Assembly (NCBI GenBank): GCA_016165875.1
Contig: JABBOT010000080.1
Coordinates: 6,430,759-6,494,758, forward strand
Length of the DNA: 64,000 bases
From: Acanthopleura granulata
Lineage: Eukaryota; Mollusca; Polyplacophora; Chitonida; Chitonidae
Reading direction: 5' to 3'
Of this stretch, positions 1-11,405 are shown in pieces (within the stretch, counting starts at the first letter, position 1; every line of letters starts with the position of its first letter). The notes under the pieces are model-generated. The model made no database searches and was not told where the DNA came from. It saw nothing but the letters and a program-made list of their open reading frames with translations. The position numbers and the translations under genes were made by a program.

Positions 1-355
1 TATTCTGCTGTTCACTCGTTACTACACCTGGATACCATTTCTTATAACTGTATCATCAGCTATCCGTTATTCATTATTTACAACATTATTGTTACCAATT
101 ATCTTGGCTATATGTATATGATCCGTAATCCGTTGTTCAATATTTGTATGGTTGCCCTTAACTATAACTGTCAGACCAGTAAGCCAACCTTCTCTGTAAT
201 TATCACACGGGGATAGTCATTACTACAGTTGTGTCATCAACAATCCGCCCTCTATTTACCACCTCTGGATATCCATTACTATAGTGGTAGCATCAGTAAT
301 CCGTCGTTCACTTTTTATTAAACCTGGACACCTATAGTGGTAACGTCAGTACTCG
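1..355. repeat. Degenerate minisatellite, unit about 55-68 bp
   Basis: About six diverged units are visible, each combining a CTGGATA-like start, an ATTACTATAGTGGTA-like middle, CATCAGTAATCCG and a TTCACTTTTTATTA-like end. The clearest starts are near 28, 86, 200, 238 and 317. The array runs off the left edge. It lies in the inferred first intron of the GPR158-like gene. Confidence 0.6.
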
Positions 356-2257
356 ACAGTAACGTTACTACATGTGTATTTACTAATTTTGCATGGCTAA
401 TGCTGAATTCATAAGACTTTGCTATTACAGCCGGTATTTTTACTTTGAACATATAATTCAGCTAAAGGTATAAATGGACCGAGAAGAAAACATCAAAAAC
501 CACTAACATAAAATGTCCCAAAATAAAAAGACTAAAACCAAACCCTTTGAAACCAAGAAATATTGTTCGGAAAGAAAAAAAAATGTTGGAAGAGGCTCTC
601 TGATGTCTGGTAGACGCAAGACAAAATAAGCCAAAAAAAGAACAAAACAAGAAAACAGAGGCAAAGACAGAAGAGGGCCTAGCCGTTATGGCCAGAAGGT
701 GTCGAGGGAAGGTGTCAGTGACAGTACGTCAGGTGTCATTTAGTCCCTTTCTTAGCGTCGAATGAAAATTGATAATTTCCACTGAAAAAAGGACATCGCC
801 TTTTCAAAATTCAACTGGTAATTGCATTAGATGGTACAAAAACTATCTGTTCAAATAATTGCTCAAATGAAATCAAAGCCGGTTTCAACAGCACTTGAGG
901 CAGAGGAATATAAAACAGCCTTCCTTAACAAGGGTGGTTACGCGTATAAAAAGCAGCGGTAATTAAATATAAAATGAAGCATAAATACCCATGGACCATT
1001 CTCAAATACTGACAAACTGATTGAAGCTTTTCACAATTGCTATGTGAACTCTCTGTTCGCCAGGTTGCTCTTAGTTTTTTCTAATCGAATACGCCTTCGT
1101 CCCTAATTGCTTACATTGGAATGATTCATGCGTGTGCACTAGTGTTTTGTTGAGAAAAAAAATAAGCAAAAAAGAGAATTCTGCTACGTTTAATATGCTA
1201 TAAAGTAATACAAGAACCGCAATTCCATTCGAGAACTATGAAAGAATGATCTTGCTCCGTCGTTAATGCTTCTTAATTGGAAGGAACAAAGCCTAGTCCA
1301 GGCACGCGATTAGACCTAACAATCTAATGCTATTCAAAATGACGATCTGCACAATACAAAAGAAATTGTGCAATTGTTCGTCATAAAACATAGGATTTGA
1401 ATGGCATGCCATAGTCACTGCTTTAACCCTGAACAGACGACCAGATCCTACTTATAGGCTGGGTACGGACGGTAAACACTCTGTTTTGGGAGATTTCCCG
1501 GTAAGGTCGAAACGTCTTCATGGCACTCACGTCTGTTTTATATTTATCAGCACAACCGGTTGACTAGTGCTTGATTCAAGTTACTTTTGTCAAAAACTAG
1601 GCGTGTCCGGTCTGTGGGTGGTGGTTCGCAGAATAGCCCTTCTTAAAACAAACGTTACAATACCACGGGTCCCCGCCCATGTGGCAAACTAGGCATCTCC
1701 ACACGGTTAACAAGGAGATGACAGCAATATAGATATCACGCAAAATACACACAACTCCTGACACCACCTCATAATAAGATGCATCTGTATGACATGATGA
1801 CATTATTTTTGACAGTTTATATTATCTTGTACTTGTTTTTGAATTAGGGAAAATATATCTCTTACCAAGACGATTACATGTGGATATGACGTCAATTGTG
1901 ATACTCTGATCTTAGATCTGGCTGGCACCCATACGTGTATTCTTCTTAGAAATTTTAACTGCTTTCCACTAAACGGCTGTGAAGCACCATGGATTACTCT
2001 TTCAAAACACATGCAGCTCATGTAGACGTACGACCGACATGATAGTTATAAAAATGTTTTTCGTTCCTCCTACTCCGATATAATTCCGTCTTCTAGGGCT
2101 AAAATTTGATTGAAAAACCTAACACCTTAGTGACGATATTTATGCAAAATTTCCCTTTTGCTTTTATGCTCCAGGCATTAATCGACATTGGGTGGTATGA
2201 AAGCAGAATAATTTTAGCTTGCATCAAGTCAATCGCGTTTTACAACAACTCCACAAC
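356..2257 (-). other. Remaining intron 1 sequence of the receptor gene, no exon recognised
   Basis: I looked on the minus strand for a continuation of the Cache domain or the EGF stalk and saw none. The two short minus-strand frames at 1597-1803 and 1803-2021 show no family motif. The sequence is AT-rich single-copy DNA with no clear repeat. Confidence 0.55.
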
Positions 2258-2263
2258 ACTCAC
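2258..2263 (-). other. Splice donor (GTGAGT) of the receptor exon
   Basis: Read on the minus strand, CTTAAAG is followed at once by GTGAGT, matching the metazoan 5' splice-site consensus. Reading through adds only eleven residues before a stop, so the donor marks the true exon end. Everything from here to position 1 is then intron, unless small exons are hidden. Confidence 0.85.
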
Positions 2264-2912
2264 CTTTAAGGTATGAAAAGTTCCCTTGCTTTATTTTGTT
2301 GTGAGCTTTTTCTTTTGCCCGAAAGAAAAACTCCGATGTGCTGTCCGAATATTGATACTCCAGGGATAAATCCTTCACTATAATCCTGCCGTCCCGCAAG
2401 CGATAGGAGAAAGGGCAAAACAGGAGGTAATCCTTAAACTCGTACTCATCATAGCAATTCCCTGCGGCAAATATGTCAGGATCACCTTCAACCATATTAC
2501 GTACAAGGGAATAAAACAGGTATTCCGAGCGGAGAAGCTCTGGCTCTCTGGCGTACTGCAGCCATATCCGAGTGAGCAAATTTGCTCTATTCACCGCCAC
2601 TAAGGCCTGTTTTTTGAACCTCTGAATGCCGTGTTTGACCACCCCAGGCCCTAGGTTAACACTCACCCCTGCGGTGCAGTTGTCTTTGTTTTTCTCGTAC
2701 TGCTCCACTTGTTCCAAAAACGACGAGACCACATCTTGCACTCGTCTAATCGGTGGAGTTTCCGCCTTGCCGGTACTGATCTCATACTCCACTTCTCGAC
2801 CACCCACTTCGGTAGTCCCGTTCAAACCACTGGTGCCGGGGCCAGACAACAGACCTAGCACGATCAGCAGCCCGAGAGGATGCCTCAAGAATTTCAGTAA
2901 GCACAAAAACAT
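2264..2912 (-). CDS. First coding exon of a GPR158/GPR179-like class C GPCR (mGlyR/Smog family), partial gene
   Basis: The family comprises cell-surface receptors with a large extracellular Cache domain, an EGF-like stalk and seven membrane helices; human GPR158 is the metabotropic glycine receptor and the fly relative is Smog. Seen here: 216 complete codons from the first in-frame ATG (2912, A at -3). The only longer reading begins with GTG, and a TAA lies upstream at 3033-3035. Residues 1-29 form a signal peptide with hydrophobic core LGLLIVLGLL. N31, N78 and N211 are glycosylation sequons. Residues 105-200 hold family-like blocks: AVNRANLLTRIW, FYSLVRNMVEGDPDIFAAGN, a Cys pair C153/C166, LFCPFSYRL, then VKDLSLEYQY and SEFFFRAKEKA. 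The exon ends in phase 1 at a perfect AAG|GTGAGT donor. EGF and 7TM exons must lie left of the window. Family assignment is by eye from remembered relatives; the orthologue choice (GPR158 versus GPR179) cannot be made. Confidence 0.82.
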
Positions 2913-3240
2913 ATTACACTTTGTGAAAGCGATTCTTTGTATAAGTACACCCTTTGCCGAAGATAAAGCTTCTGCTGACTTATTTTTCTTCCTAACCTTC
3001 ACAAACGGCTGGCGAACACATTGCGTCAGTCTTTAACGAAATGTCCCAGTGGTTCAGTTGGATTCTCAGCAAGTGGAATCCGAAGGGGGAAACTAGCAGC
3101 ATTGCTTCACCCCTTCTGGAAAATGCTCCTTACGATGCTGCCAGCAGAGTTGCGCGAAAGTTACCTAAGTCTCACGTTCACCTTCCGCCTCGGTCACTCG
3201 CCTGCGTCACCGACCTGGATCAGGAGCGATTGATCTCTGG
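2913..3240 (-). promoter_or_regulatory. Presumed 5' UTR and proximal promoter region of the receptor gene
   Basis: This is assigned by position only, just upstream of the receptor ATG. In the receptor frame there is no ATG between the start and the TAA at 3033-3035. The 3040-3240 part is richer in G and C than its surroundings. I see no convincing TATA box, and an upstream non-coding exon is possible. Confidence 0.3.
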
Positions 3241-4990
3241 TTAAGGTGTTGTTCTGTGGACGAAGGCAGCTAACCAAGTGGAGAACGAAGATGTCTCCTA
3301 GATCACTCCATGTGGAATAGAAGCCACCCTACTGTTTCACCTGCAATTAACAAAAGGAGACACGTGAAATCACCAGGCATAGTTGAACAATGTAACCTTG
3401 ATTGTACACGCACGCTACGTACGACTATCGACCTTAACTTAATACAAATCTGAGCATTTGATAGGCCTGCGCTTGAGCATGTCAGAAGTGCTCTCAGCTA
3501 CCCAGAAACAATCCAGTGCCTTCCCCTGGAACAAGAATCGTACAGGAGAAACATTTGCTAGCCGTAAACACTTCCTGGAAGAAGAGTAATTCGACTACAA
3601 CTCCCATGCTATGGTCACAATATCAAAGTGTCTGTCGTGAAAAAAATATGTTTCTGGAGAGATTTATTTATTCAGGTAAGCTTTCAGTATGCAGCGATAG
3701 TGGTATAGATTTTACTACTATAACCATTAGTAATAACATCTCTTGCTCCAATATTTCCTTCTTCTTTTGGCGCGGATTGACAGTATCTCTGTTGAATCGA
3801 TCGAAGGCACGCCACCACATGATTTACCGATGCGAGAGCGAGAACTGGAATCAGCGGTAAAATAATATCGCGGGGGTATTCGTTATCAAGGCCATCTAGC
3901 TCAAAGACATTTTTCAGTTTTGCAGGAATTCGAAATTGAAATATCTCCCAGAGGCATAATTATTAATCTTCAAAACACTGAGCAATCGTTTTGTTACATG
4001 TATTCTCCATGTATAAAGTGAAAAAAAACATATGTTTTTATGAATATCATATTAACTGTCCTGCATTTGCTAAACACCTTGGTGTAGTATTTATTAACTT
4101 ATTTATATACTTACTTGTTGTTTTAAGCTGAATTCAAACATTTCTGGTTGACACATCAATGGCCCAAGGGGAAACACGTTAACCCGTCAAAAACACACCC
4201 CTCCAAACACCCCCTACCACACCAAGTACCTGCCGCCCAAACTCACATGCCCGTTTATTAGAGATGTATTCTGACACTCTTGAAGTGGTAATGAGTGAAA
4301 CACGCTAAATCGCTTAGCCAGTGAAGCATTATACGGGCAGTTAGCTCTACCTTCACTGGGAACAATAAGCGTTGTCTATGAATGACACGGAAATGGGCAA
4401 TGGTTGCTCACACGCACGTATAAGACCGTGTTTGTCGACATTTACTTCCTCGCTGATCTTCTTCCGCTTCAGATGTTAACACGCGGCTTTGCCTGGGGCT
4501 GTTCTTCATTACAGCATCCAATGTGCACCGACTCTTATCATCTAAATTGATTTCCAGCTGTTCTCCCAGGATGTTTCATCTGCTCACACAGATGAGTTAT
4601 TTTATAGGGAGACATCTTGATTAGACAAGTCGCGCTGTAACCCAGGGATTCCATATCCAATGAATCATTAAATCTCGACTGCAATATCGGTGACATTCTC
4701 GGCAAGTACAACAACAACAGAGGCAGGAAGCTTGACAACAAACGAGACCTCAGTTGAAAGCAAAGTACCATGTGTAAACGCATACGTATTTATCTAATAC
4801 ATACTGAATACTTGCGCTTCTGCACAAGATTTTAGTATCTTGGTTATAAAATCCTACAGCAATCCAGTGATTGTAATACACGGAATCCTGAAATTTTAAA
4901 CTATAATAGTAATGATAAGCTCGAAGAAAACGAGAACTTTAGAAACAAATCAACTGAGTTCGAAATTTACGTCAAACCCTAATCTCTAGT
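3241..4990. other. Intergenic, nothing recognised
   Basis: This stretch is AT-rich. The frame at 3516-3860 has no recognisable domain and looks like chance. Confidence 0.5.
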
Positions 4991-4998
4991 GTACAGTG

Positions 4999-5118
4999 TA
5001 TACATAATAACGACCCGACTCAACTGAAGGCGCACTCCAGTCGTTATGTATAATTAGGTCAATTCGTATGTCAATAGGACACTGGGATCATTTCCGTACA
5101 ACCAGTTCAGTTGAGTCG
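4999..5118. repeat. Nested short inverted repeats
   Basis: CGACTCAACTGAA at 5016-5028 is perfectly complementary to TTCAGTTGAGTCG at 5106-5118. Just outside the first arm, 5001-5013 pairs imperfectly with 5041-5051. Folded, the strand could form two competing stems. It may be the remnant of a small inverted-repeat transposon. Confidence 0.45.
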
Positions 5119-7380
5119 CGTCTTGTGTATGCCGAGAAATAGTCACAACAACAACAACTGGAGCAAACTTACCAGCAAAATTAAAATGGCCTTAATATTA
5201 TTTCAAGTAAAGTTGCGTGTGTAAAGGTATTAACATTACCAAAAACGTAAAGTCGATACTCCTCCTTTGCACAGAATTTCCAAAATGATTTTTTTTTCTG
5301 CGCCATGTAAGCAGCGTTCATATTTATTGTATTTAACTATTTCCCTTGAGGAAACAGTTGTTACCTGGCTTGGAACAACCTGCGCTTGTTTAGATTAAAG
5401 TATTTGATGTCCCTTTCGGCCTGAGATCGTTTCATCCGCTCGCTGGTAATCAGGCTGCAGTGTTATCTTAGTATATAGTCTTGCCCGGAGACACATCCTC
5501 CTGATATCGCTTCCCAGCAAGTCCGGCCTGATCACAATGTTTTCTATCAAAACAACGTCAACCCTTTACAAAATCAATCCCTTGTATGAAATATCTCGTT
5601 CACATGGCGACAGCAACATGAGCTGAAACAGCAGCCGTAGCCAGCTATAAAGAAAACAGATCCTTTGTCAATTTACTACGTGTACTTTATTTAGATTATA
5701 TATTCTAAATCTGTTTCTTCCTCAGTGCATCGGTTTCTGCGAAACTGTAGACGCAAAAAATATATCGTTGTAGTTCAGAGATTGTTTTTTGAAAACGAAA
5801 AGTATCCAGTGAATCTTTGTCTGAAGTGCGATCTCAAGATCCAAGTGCATTTTATCTATGTCACGAGAGCAAAATCCGCAAACAGACACAATTGCGACAA
5901 AATCAATATTTTTCAAGGGTGCTTACATGCTGTGACTTAGGAACAAAGCACAGAAGAACGAATAAACCTAAGCTCTGAAATGGCCATTAAAACTATTGCA
6001 CGATTAAGCAAATGAAAATGATGACTCACAGAATATGCCTGGAAAAGGAATAATTTTTGGCTAATTGATTGATGCAGTTGTTGATTTTTACGTCGACTGG
6101 CTGAATGAGTAGTTAGGGGATGGATGGAAGGAATAGTGTTGATTGACTTGATTGGTCGGTGGTATGCACGTGGATAGACCGAGAGACCAATAGCCATGGG
6201 ATACTAACTTCATCTATTCAAAAAGCAATTGTTTTACGATGATGGTCAACTCGTAAAACAGCCTCCTGCTTTAAACACAGAGGTCCAAATCAATGTGCCT
6301 TTCTCGTATTTTGTGAAGTACATATTCGAGGGCCTTCTTGGTGTATGTGCGTTCATGCGCGATGCGTTAAGTTTCAGCTGAATACTGCCATGTTTACTAA
6401 TTGGTGAATGTAGTTTCTATTATATTTTTTCTTTATATGGAACTGGTAATGCTAATTTCCTCGCAAAATACAAAAAATTCTTCCAAAGTAGGCTCCCCCA
6501 GGTCGCTAAACACCTTGGATGTTTGGCTGTCCTTAAATAATAGCCCCACAAGGTTAGATTAGGTAAATTGTCTAACACATCATTTGGTGCGCACCAAAAC
6601 ATACACAGCTGATTTAGCGAAAGTACTGTGTGACAAGCTTGTGTAGTGACAATTGTGGTTCTTGTCAACGACGGTAGAGCGTCTATTGTACCGCTTGCTG
6701 TTTTGCACAATACAACCTTTATTACTTCCTGTCCGGAATCTGTCCGCCGTACGTTCCAATCCGCGGCGAGAGAAAATTACAGCTACGGGAAGCTAATGAA
6801 GGCAACAGCGTCCGAATAACTAGGCGTAAGAAATCAGATTTCAAGATGAATGGAAAAGCCCAAGGCAGAGGAAACGCCGGACAATAATTGGTGAAGAATT
6901 TTGTTAACAGTTGCTCGTACCGTCCTTAAACCACGAGGGTCCTTGTATAATGTCAGTTACTTATTGAAAGAGTAAAAGCAATAGGATATTGATTGCGTGA
7001 CGTCTGACAGGCGCGTGGTGTACCGGAGGTCGCTAGACTGGCCTGACCTCTGGGAAATGGAATGGAAAGATTCGCCACCGAACTGTTTTAAGGCTGCCTG
7101 CAACGAATTACTTGACAGCAGCTGTTTAATGAAACTATTTATGCATTCCTGAAAAGACCACGTATATTGCTTAACTTGTGCTGTTTACACGGAGATGAGA
7201 ATCTTTGCCCCGTGGCAGGAACACAATCGATCCTTACAGATTCCAGAGCTACTCAACGCATTAAATATGACCGGTTTATCTTTATTATTAAAATGACCAC
7301 ACAACTGCGATTTTATTAAACAGATAATTGTTTTCCTCCGAGAGAACATGATTCGGATATCAAACGAGCTTGCCTACCAC
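5119..7380. other. Intergenic, nothing recognised
   Basis: No repeat family or domain-bearing frame was seen. The short frames here lack codon or motif support. Confidence 0.5.
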
Positions 7381-7870
7381 GTCGTCTTAATGCCGTGACG
7401 ATGTTTACGTCCATTCCTTTCCCCTAAACCCTAGCCTACTGTCATCTTATTACGGTGATGATGTTTACGTTGATCCATTTTCCCCAGACATTAGCGTTCC
7501 GTCATCTTATGACCTTGACAGTGTTTCCTTTCATTCCCGTCTCCCACACCTTAGCCTGTTGTCATCGTATGACCTTAACGTTGTTTACGTTCATTCCTTT
7601 CTCCCCGAAACTACCCTACTGTCACCTTATGACCGTGACGATGTTTCCTTTTCTTCCTTTCCCCCAGATCCAAGCCTGCTGTCACCTTATGATCGTGACA
7701 ACATTTATGGTCATTCCTTTCTCCCAGACAATAGCCTACTGTGATCTTATTACCGTGACGATGTTTACGTCCATTCCTTTCTCCCAGAACCCTGTCTGCT
7801 GTCATCTTATGACCGTGACGATGTTTACGTTCATTCTTTTCTTTCAGACCTAGCCGACTTCCATTTTATG
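7381..7870. repeat. 60 bp minisatellite, eight units plus a decayed ninth
   Basis: Units start at 7381, 7441, 7501, 7561, 7621, 7681, 7741 and 7801, each exactly 60 bp, with shared blocks GTCATCTTATGACCGTGACG, ATGTTTACGTTCATTCCTTT and CCTACT. A ninth, eroded unit fades out after about 7870. Because 60 divides by three, several frames stay open on both strands (plus 7455-7853, minus 7611-7805) and give a 20-residue periodic peptide. The plus frame starts with GTG and no gene context supports translation, so I regard the frames as by-products of the repeat. Confidence 0.9.
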
Positions 7871-8952
7871 ACCTTTCCGGGCCAGCCTTCCTTCGTTTTA
7901 GATCTTTAGCTTTCAAATGCACCTTTATCGACAATTTGCTTAGCTTTGGCGTAGTGAGCAGTGTGATTGTTTTGCTTATATTTTGTTTATTGGGAATGCT
8001 TTTGATAATCGATGATTTTACCAGAACCTTTGTATCTTTGCCGCGATACGTATTTAAAACGACTCATTGCGTTCATCTGATAACGTCAAAAATAAAAAAC
8101 AAAGACCTGTCCATTCCAGGTATTGTGGTCGTTGAGTTCTCGAGCGTGGTACAGGTTTTACAGCGCTCACTCGCAGAGAATTAATCGCGTGTACTTGAAA
8201 CAGACTCGTAGACACGACATGCAAAAACGCAGACGACAGGAATATGTATTATTTGCTAACCCAAAGTGAAAAAGACGGATTGGTCGTGTGGACGTTTTTA
8301 TTCTCCGTCCCCAGACAAATACAGTGAATGTTTTATAGGGGATCGATACCCTAGACCGTCAAACAACCGTCAACAGTATCTAATGGTGGTGGGGTGAAGT
8401 TGGCAGAAGAGGAGGGGTGCATTGGTGTCATCCAGACGTAAACCAATACCATACAGTTTTTTCCTGGGACTTGTGATCGTCAGTCTGCTGTCCTCGTGTG
8501 CTTCTCCATTTTCCTTCCCTCCGCGTCCTCGCTTCCCTTCTCCTAGTTATTTCGGAGTAATTAGCTTCTGGTTACCACAACCCAGATATGACAGAGGAGC
8601 ATGCCCTGGACAACGACCGCACACAACAACACATTATTGTACATGGGTAACAAAAGATGCCTTTCTATAAGGTTCTTGTTACTCAATTGTCGACAGGACA
8701 AACTCCTGTCTGCATTGACAGGAAGGAATTCAGTGCGAGTGTACAGTGACGGGATGGTGTTCTCTGACGACAGACTGTCAATAGGTTATTAGTCTTGCAT
8801 GAATAAGACATGGATCGTGGTCTCGATTTCAGATTTTTTGTGTGTGCGGAAACGTATGAAGATCGTAAATCTCCCCACGCTGAATAAAAGGATTGAGATG
8901 TAAAAAATACCATTTTGAAATGGTGTAAATGAAACAGAACAGCGATGACTTG
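7871..8952. other. Intergenic, nothing recognised
   Basis: Short frames at 7936-8184 and 8422-8670 contain hydrophobic stretches, but the second begins with TTG and neither shows a known family. A non-coding reading is preferred. Confidence 0.45.
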
Positions 8953-9214
8953 GTTATTTATTTATTTATTTGATTTATTTGATTGGTGTTTTACGCCGTG
9001 CTCAAGAATATTTCACTCATACGAAGGCGGCCAGCATTATAGTGGGAGGAAACCGGGCAGAGCCCGGGGAAAAGGCACGACCATCCTGAGATTGCTGTCA
9101 TTCCTTCCCACGAACCGCCGGAGAGGAAAACAGCATGAACTCAAAGCGTCCGCATTGGTGGGAGGCTTCGGTCATTGCACTGCGTTTACGCGCTTACCGA
9201 CTGAGCCACAGTTA
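8953..9214 (-). mobile_element. tRNA-derived SINE, near full length
   Basis: The TTTATTT tail is at the left, so the element is on the minus strand. Then come the core blocks TTTTACGCCGTGCTCAAG, AATATTTCACTCATACGA and GGAGGAAACCGGGCAGAGCC. The right end, ACCGACTGAGCCAC, is the complement of a tRNA-like A box (GTGGCTCAGT). This is a Pol III-type retroposon moved by LINE machinery. It may belong to a published molluscan SINE family such as RUDI, but I cannot assign it without a search. Confidence 0.88.
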
Positions 9215-10387
9215 TAAATCGACATATACGGGAGGAAGCATGTCAAATGAAGAATGGGGAAGGGGATGGAGACAGGAGTGGGGGGTCAGGAGCACTTTTG
9301 GGCAGCAAAGCGTGTGTTAAACATATGTAACGGTAATTACGTCATTTTGCGTTTGTATTTAGTTTTGATATTTCCTTATTAAGTTTTTCTACCTGGGACC
9401 TGGAAGTTACTTTGTATTGTCTATAGACTCAGTTACTTTTCAATCAACGTCCATTGGTGGGCTCTCATGTCTTTTCTTTTTTTGTTTTTTTTGTTTGTTT
9501 TTTTTCATTCTTTCCACCAACGTTCCCTCAAGAAGTATTATAAAGTCAAATACACGATTTTAATAAGCCAGGAAAGCGGCTTCGTGTGGGTCGCCGATGC
9601 ATCTGGGAGCCGAGACGGCTAACAAACCCGTCCTTTCAACTTCAGGTAATTGGGTTCCCACGTACCACGTTATTGAAGGTAAACTAAAATGTAAGCCTTA
9701 ATAAAATGGCTGTCATTAAAGCCCGAGATTGACGAGGTAACGTAATAGTTGGACCACCGGTGTAAATCAATTGACTGACAGACTCTAGTTTACAAGGCTG
9801 TTAGCTGTGGGATTAATTTTTATCGGATCACTATATAATTTTATTAGCTTAGGCTAAATGCATTCGCAATTTAACGAGCGGCCATCGAAACGTTTTCAGC
9901 ATAGGGTATTAATATCGATACACTGAAAGCAAGCAAACTGCCTTAATCCATGTCTTAAGTGCGTTGCAATTGCTTAATAATGTATGAAACTTGTAACCTT
10001 TATGCATATTTTTTTCTTTTCGGATACATATTCGTAGATTTTTTAGTGTCTTTGATGGTGGCTTTCAGTTCCCCAAATGAATGTTATTTATATTCATGAC
10101 TATCATTTATAAATAGTTTATTTTATATTTTGCATGGAGAGTATGGCGCACAGAAAGGCGGTTCCTTTTTGTAAGAAGGCTAATTTACCTTGTCTTGTCA
10201 GAGGTGATTTAAACCGCTATATTATAAGCCAAGTGTGGTCAGTTGGTCACGCGATACATCAGCGGCCTCGTGTGAACCGGTCCACTCTAGTGGACAACTC
10301 ATAGCTAGAAATTGTCATTAATGTAGCAAATTTTGCAAGATATCGATTGCAGGCCAAACTCACACGCATACATATATATAGGTAAAT
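9215..10387. other. Intergenic; T-rich tract at 9470-9510, otherwise nothing recognised
   Basis: A short T-rich tract lies near 9473-9508. The remainder is single-copy AT-rich sequence. Confidence 0.5.
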
Positions 10388-10500
10388 ATTTTTTTTGTTT
10401 GTTTGTTTTTTTTTGTTTTGTTTTTTTCTTGTTTTTTTTTTTTGTTTTTTGGTTTTTTTTTGGTGGGTGTTTTATCAATTTCTGGCATTCTTTTTTTTTT
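10388..10500. repeat. T-rich low-complexity tract with scattered G
   Basis: About 110 bp consist almost only of T and G on the plus strand, in runs of T broken by GTTTG and GGG. It creates meaningless Phe-rich plus and Lys-rich minus frames, which are not annotated as genes. Confidence 0.9.
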
Positions 10501-11310
10501 AGATGTTTGGTTTGCCTATAACACAACCGAACCAAACAAGCCCGAGTCTGGGAACGTGAATTTTGTTCGTATGCAGAGGTTATGCTTTTCATTTATCTGT
10601 TCTCTATGAAAAGTAAACATAATTAAACCCAATTCAGTCTATTTAGATATGTAAACTTCATAACCTGACAACTCCTGAATCTATTCCCCAGTAGAAATTA
10701 ACAGCCAGCGCATCTGTATAAACAAAGTGTAAAACGTTCGACAAACTGAATTTCAAGATAAATCATGTGTCATATTCTTCTTTGTTTTTCCTGTCCAACT
10801 TTGCCATCGGCTGAATCTTTCAACCGCCCATATTAAATGCCAACACCATCTAACCGGATTTAGATAGGTACATCTACCCCAAATGGCCGAAAGACGATTT
10901 ACGTTTTAGGACGGCCAAGTAGTGAAAAGATCGAGTTCGCCAGTCCTATACATGTACATTTAGTTTGTGTTGAGCTTTCTAGGGACTGGGTGTTATTACA
11001 TGTCTATTAGCGATAAATACAGAATCCCCTTGAGTCATGTGCGCATGGCGAAATCCACTCAACATTGCATATGTCTTCTGGCCTTTGGTACAAAATATAC
11101 TCAATACACTACTTCACCACTCTGTTATACTGTACTCATGAATATATCGTTATATGCACTAGTAGAAGGTCAGTGAAAGACTGGGCAGCGTTTTATCCCA
11201 CATCAGACAAAATCCTCTGTTCTTGATTGGACACTAATGGTCACGTGTGTATAACTCTATACCGTGCAGCAGATGCCATATGCGTCTGATGACTTATCAG
11301 TAGAGAGAGC
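10501..11310. other. Intergenic, nothing recognised
   Basis: No repeats or supported frames were seen. Confidence 0.5.
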
Positions 11311-11314
11311 GCCA

Positions 11315-11405
11315 TGACGTTACAATGTGACGTGACAAAACAATGACACTACGGATACAACGTCACAAAAATGTTGAATGAACATTGTCAGTAACGCTAT
11401 GACGT
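11315..11405. promoter_or_regulatory. Cluster of four CRE-like TGACGT sites
   Basis: TGACGT occurs at 11315-11320, 11328-11333 and 11400-11405, and its complement ACGTCA at 11360-11365. This is the half-site core bound by CREB/ATF factors. Four in 91 bp is more than expected in AT-rich DNA. No gene start is visible nearby, so an enhancer role is only inferred. Confidence 0.3.

Noticed and set aside
1597..1803. 68-codon minus frame with several Cys, in the receptor intron
   Set aside because: I tested it as a next receptor exon, but it matches neither the Cache end nor the EGF stalk and has no clear splice acceptor.
2913..3002. Longer receptor start at 3002
   Set aside because: The codon there is GTG, not used as a normal start in animals, and the ATG at 2912 gives a proper signal peptide.
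2626..3036. 136-codon plus-strand frame across the receptor exon
   Set aside because: It is antisense to the receptor exon, whose minus-strand reading has family motifs, a signal peptide and a donor site.
7455..7853. 132-codon frame in the 60 bp repeat
   Set aside because: It starts with GTG and is produced by the repeat period; frames are open on the other strand too.
8422..8670. Frame with a lipoprotein-like signal segment
   Set aside because: It starts with TTG and shows no family; such bacterial-style features have no meaning in this animal context.
10305..10609. Phe-rich and Lys-rich frames
   Set aside because: They are translations of a T-rich low-complexity tract.
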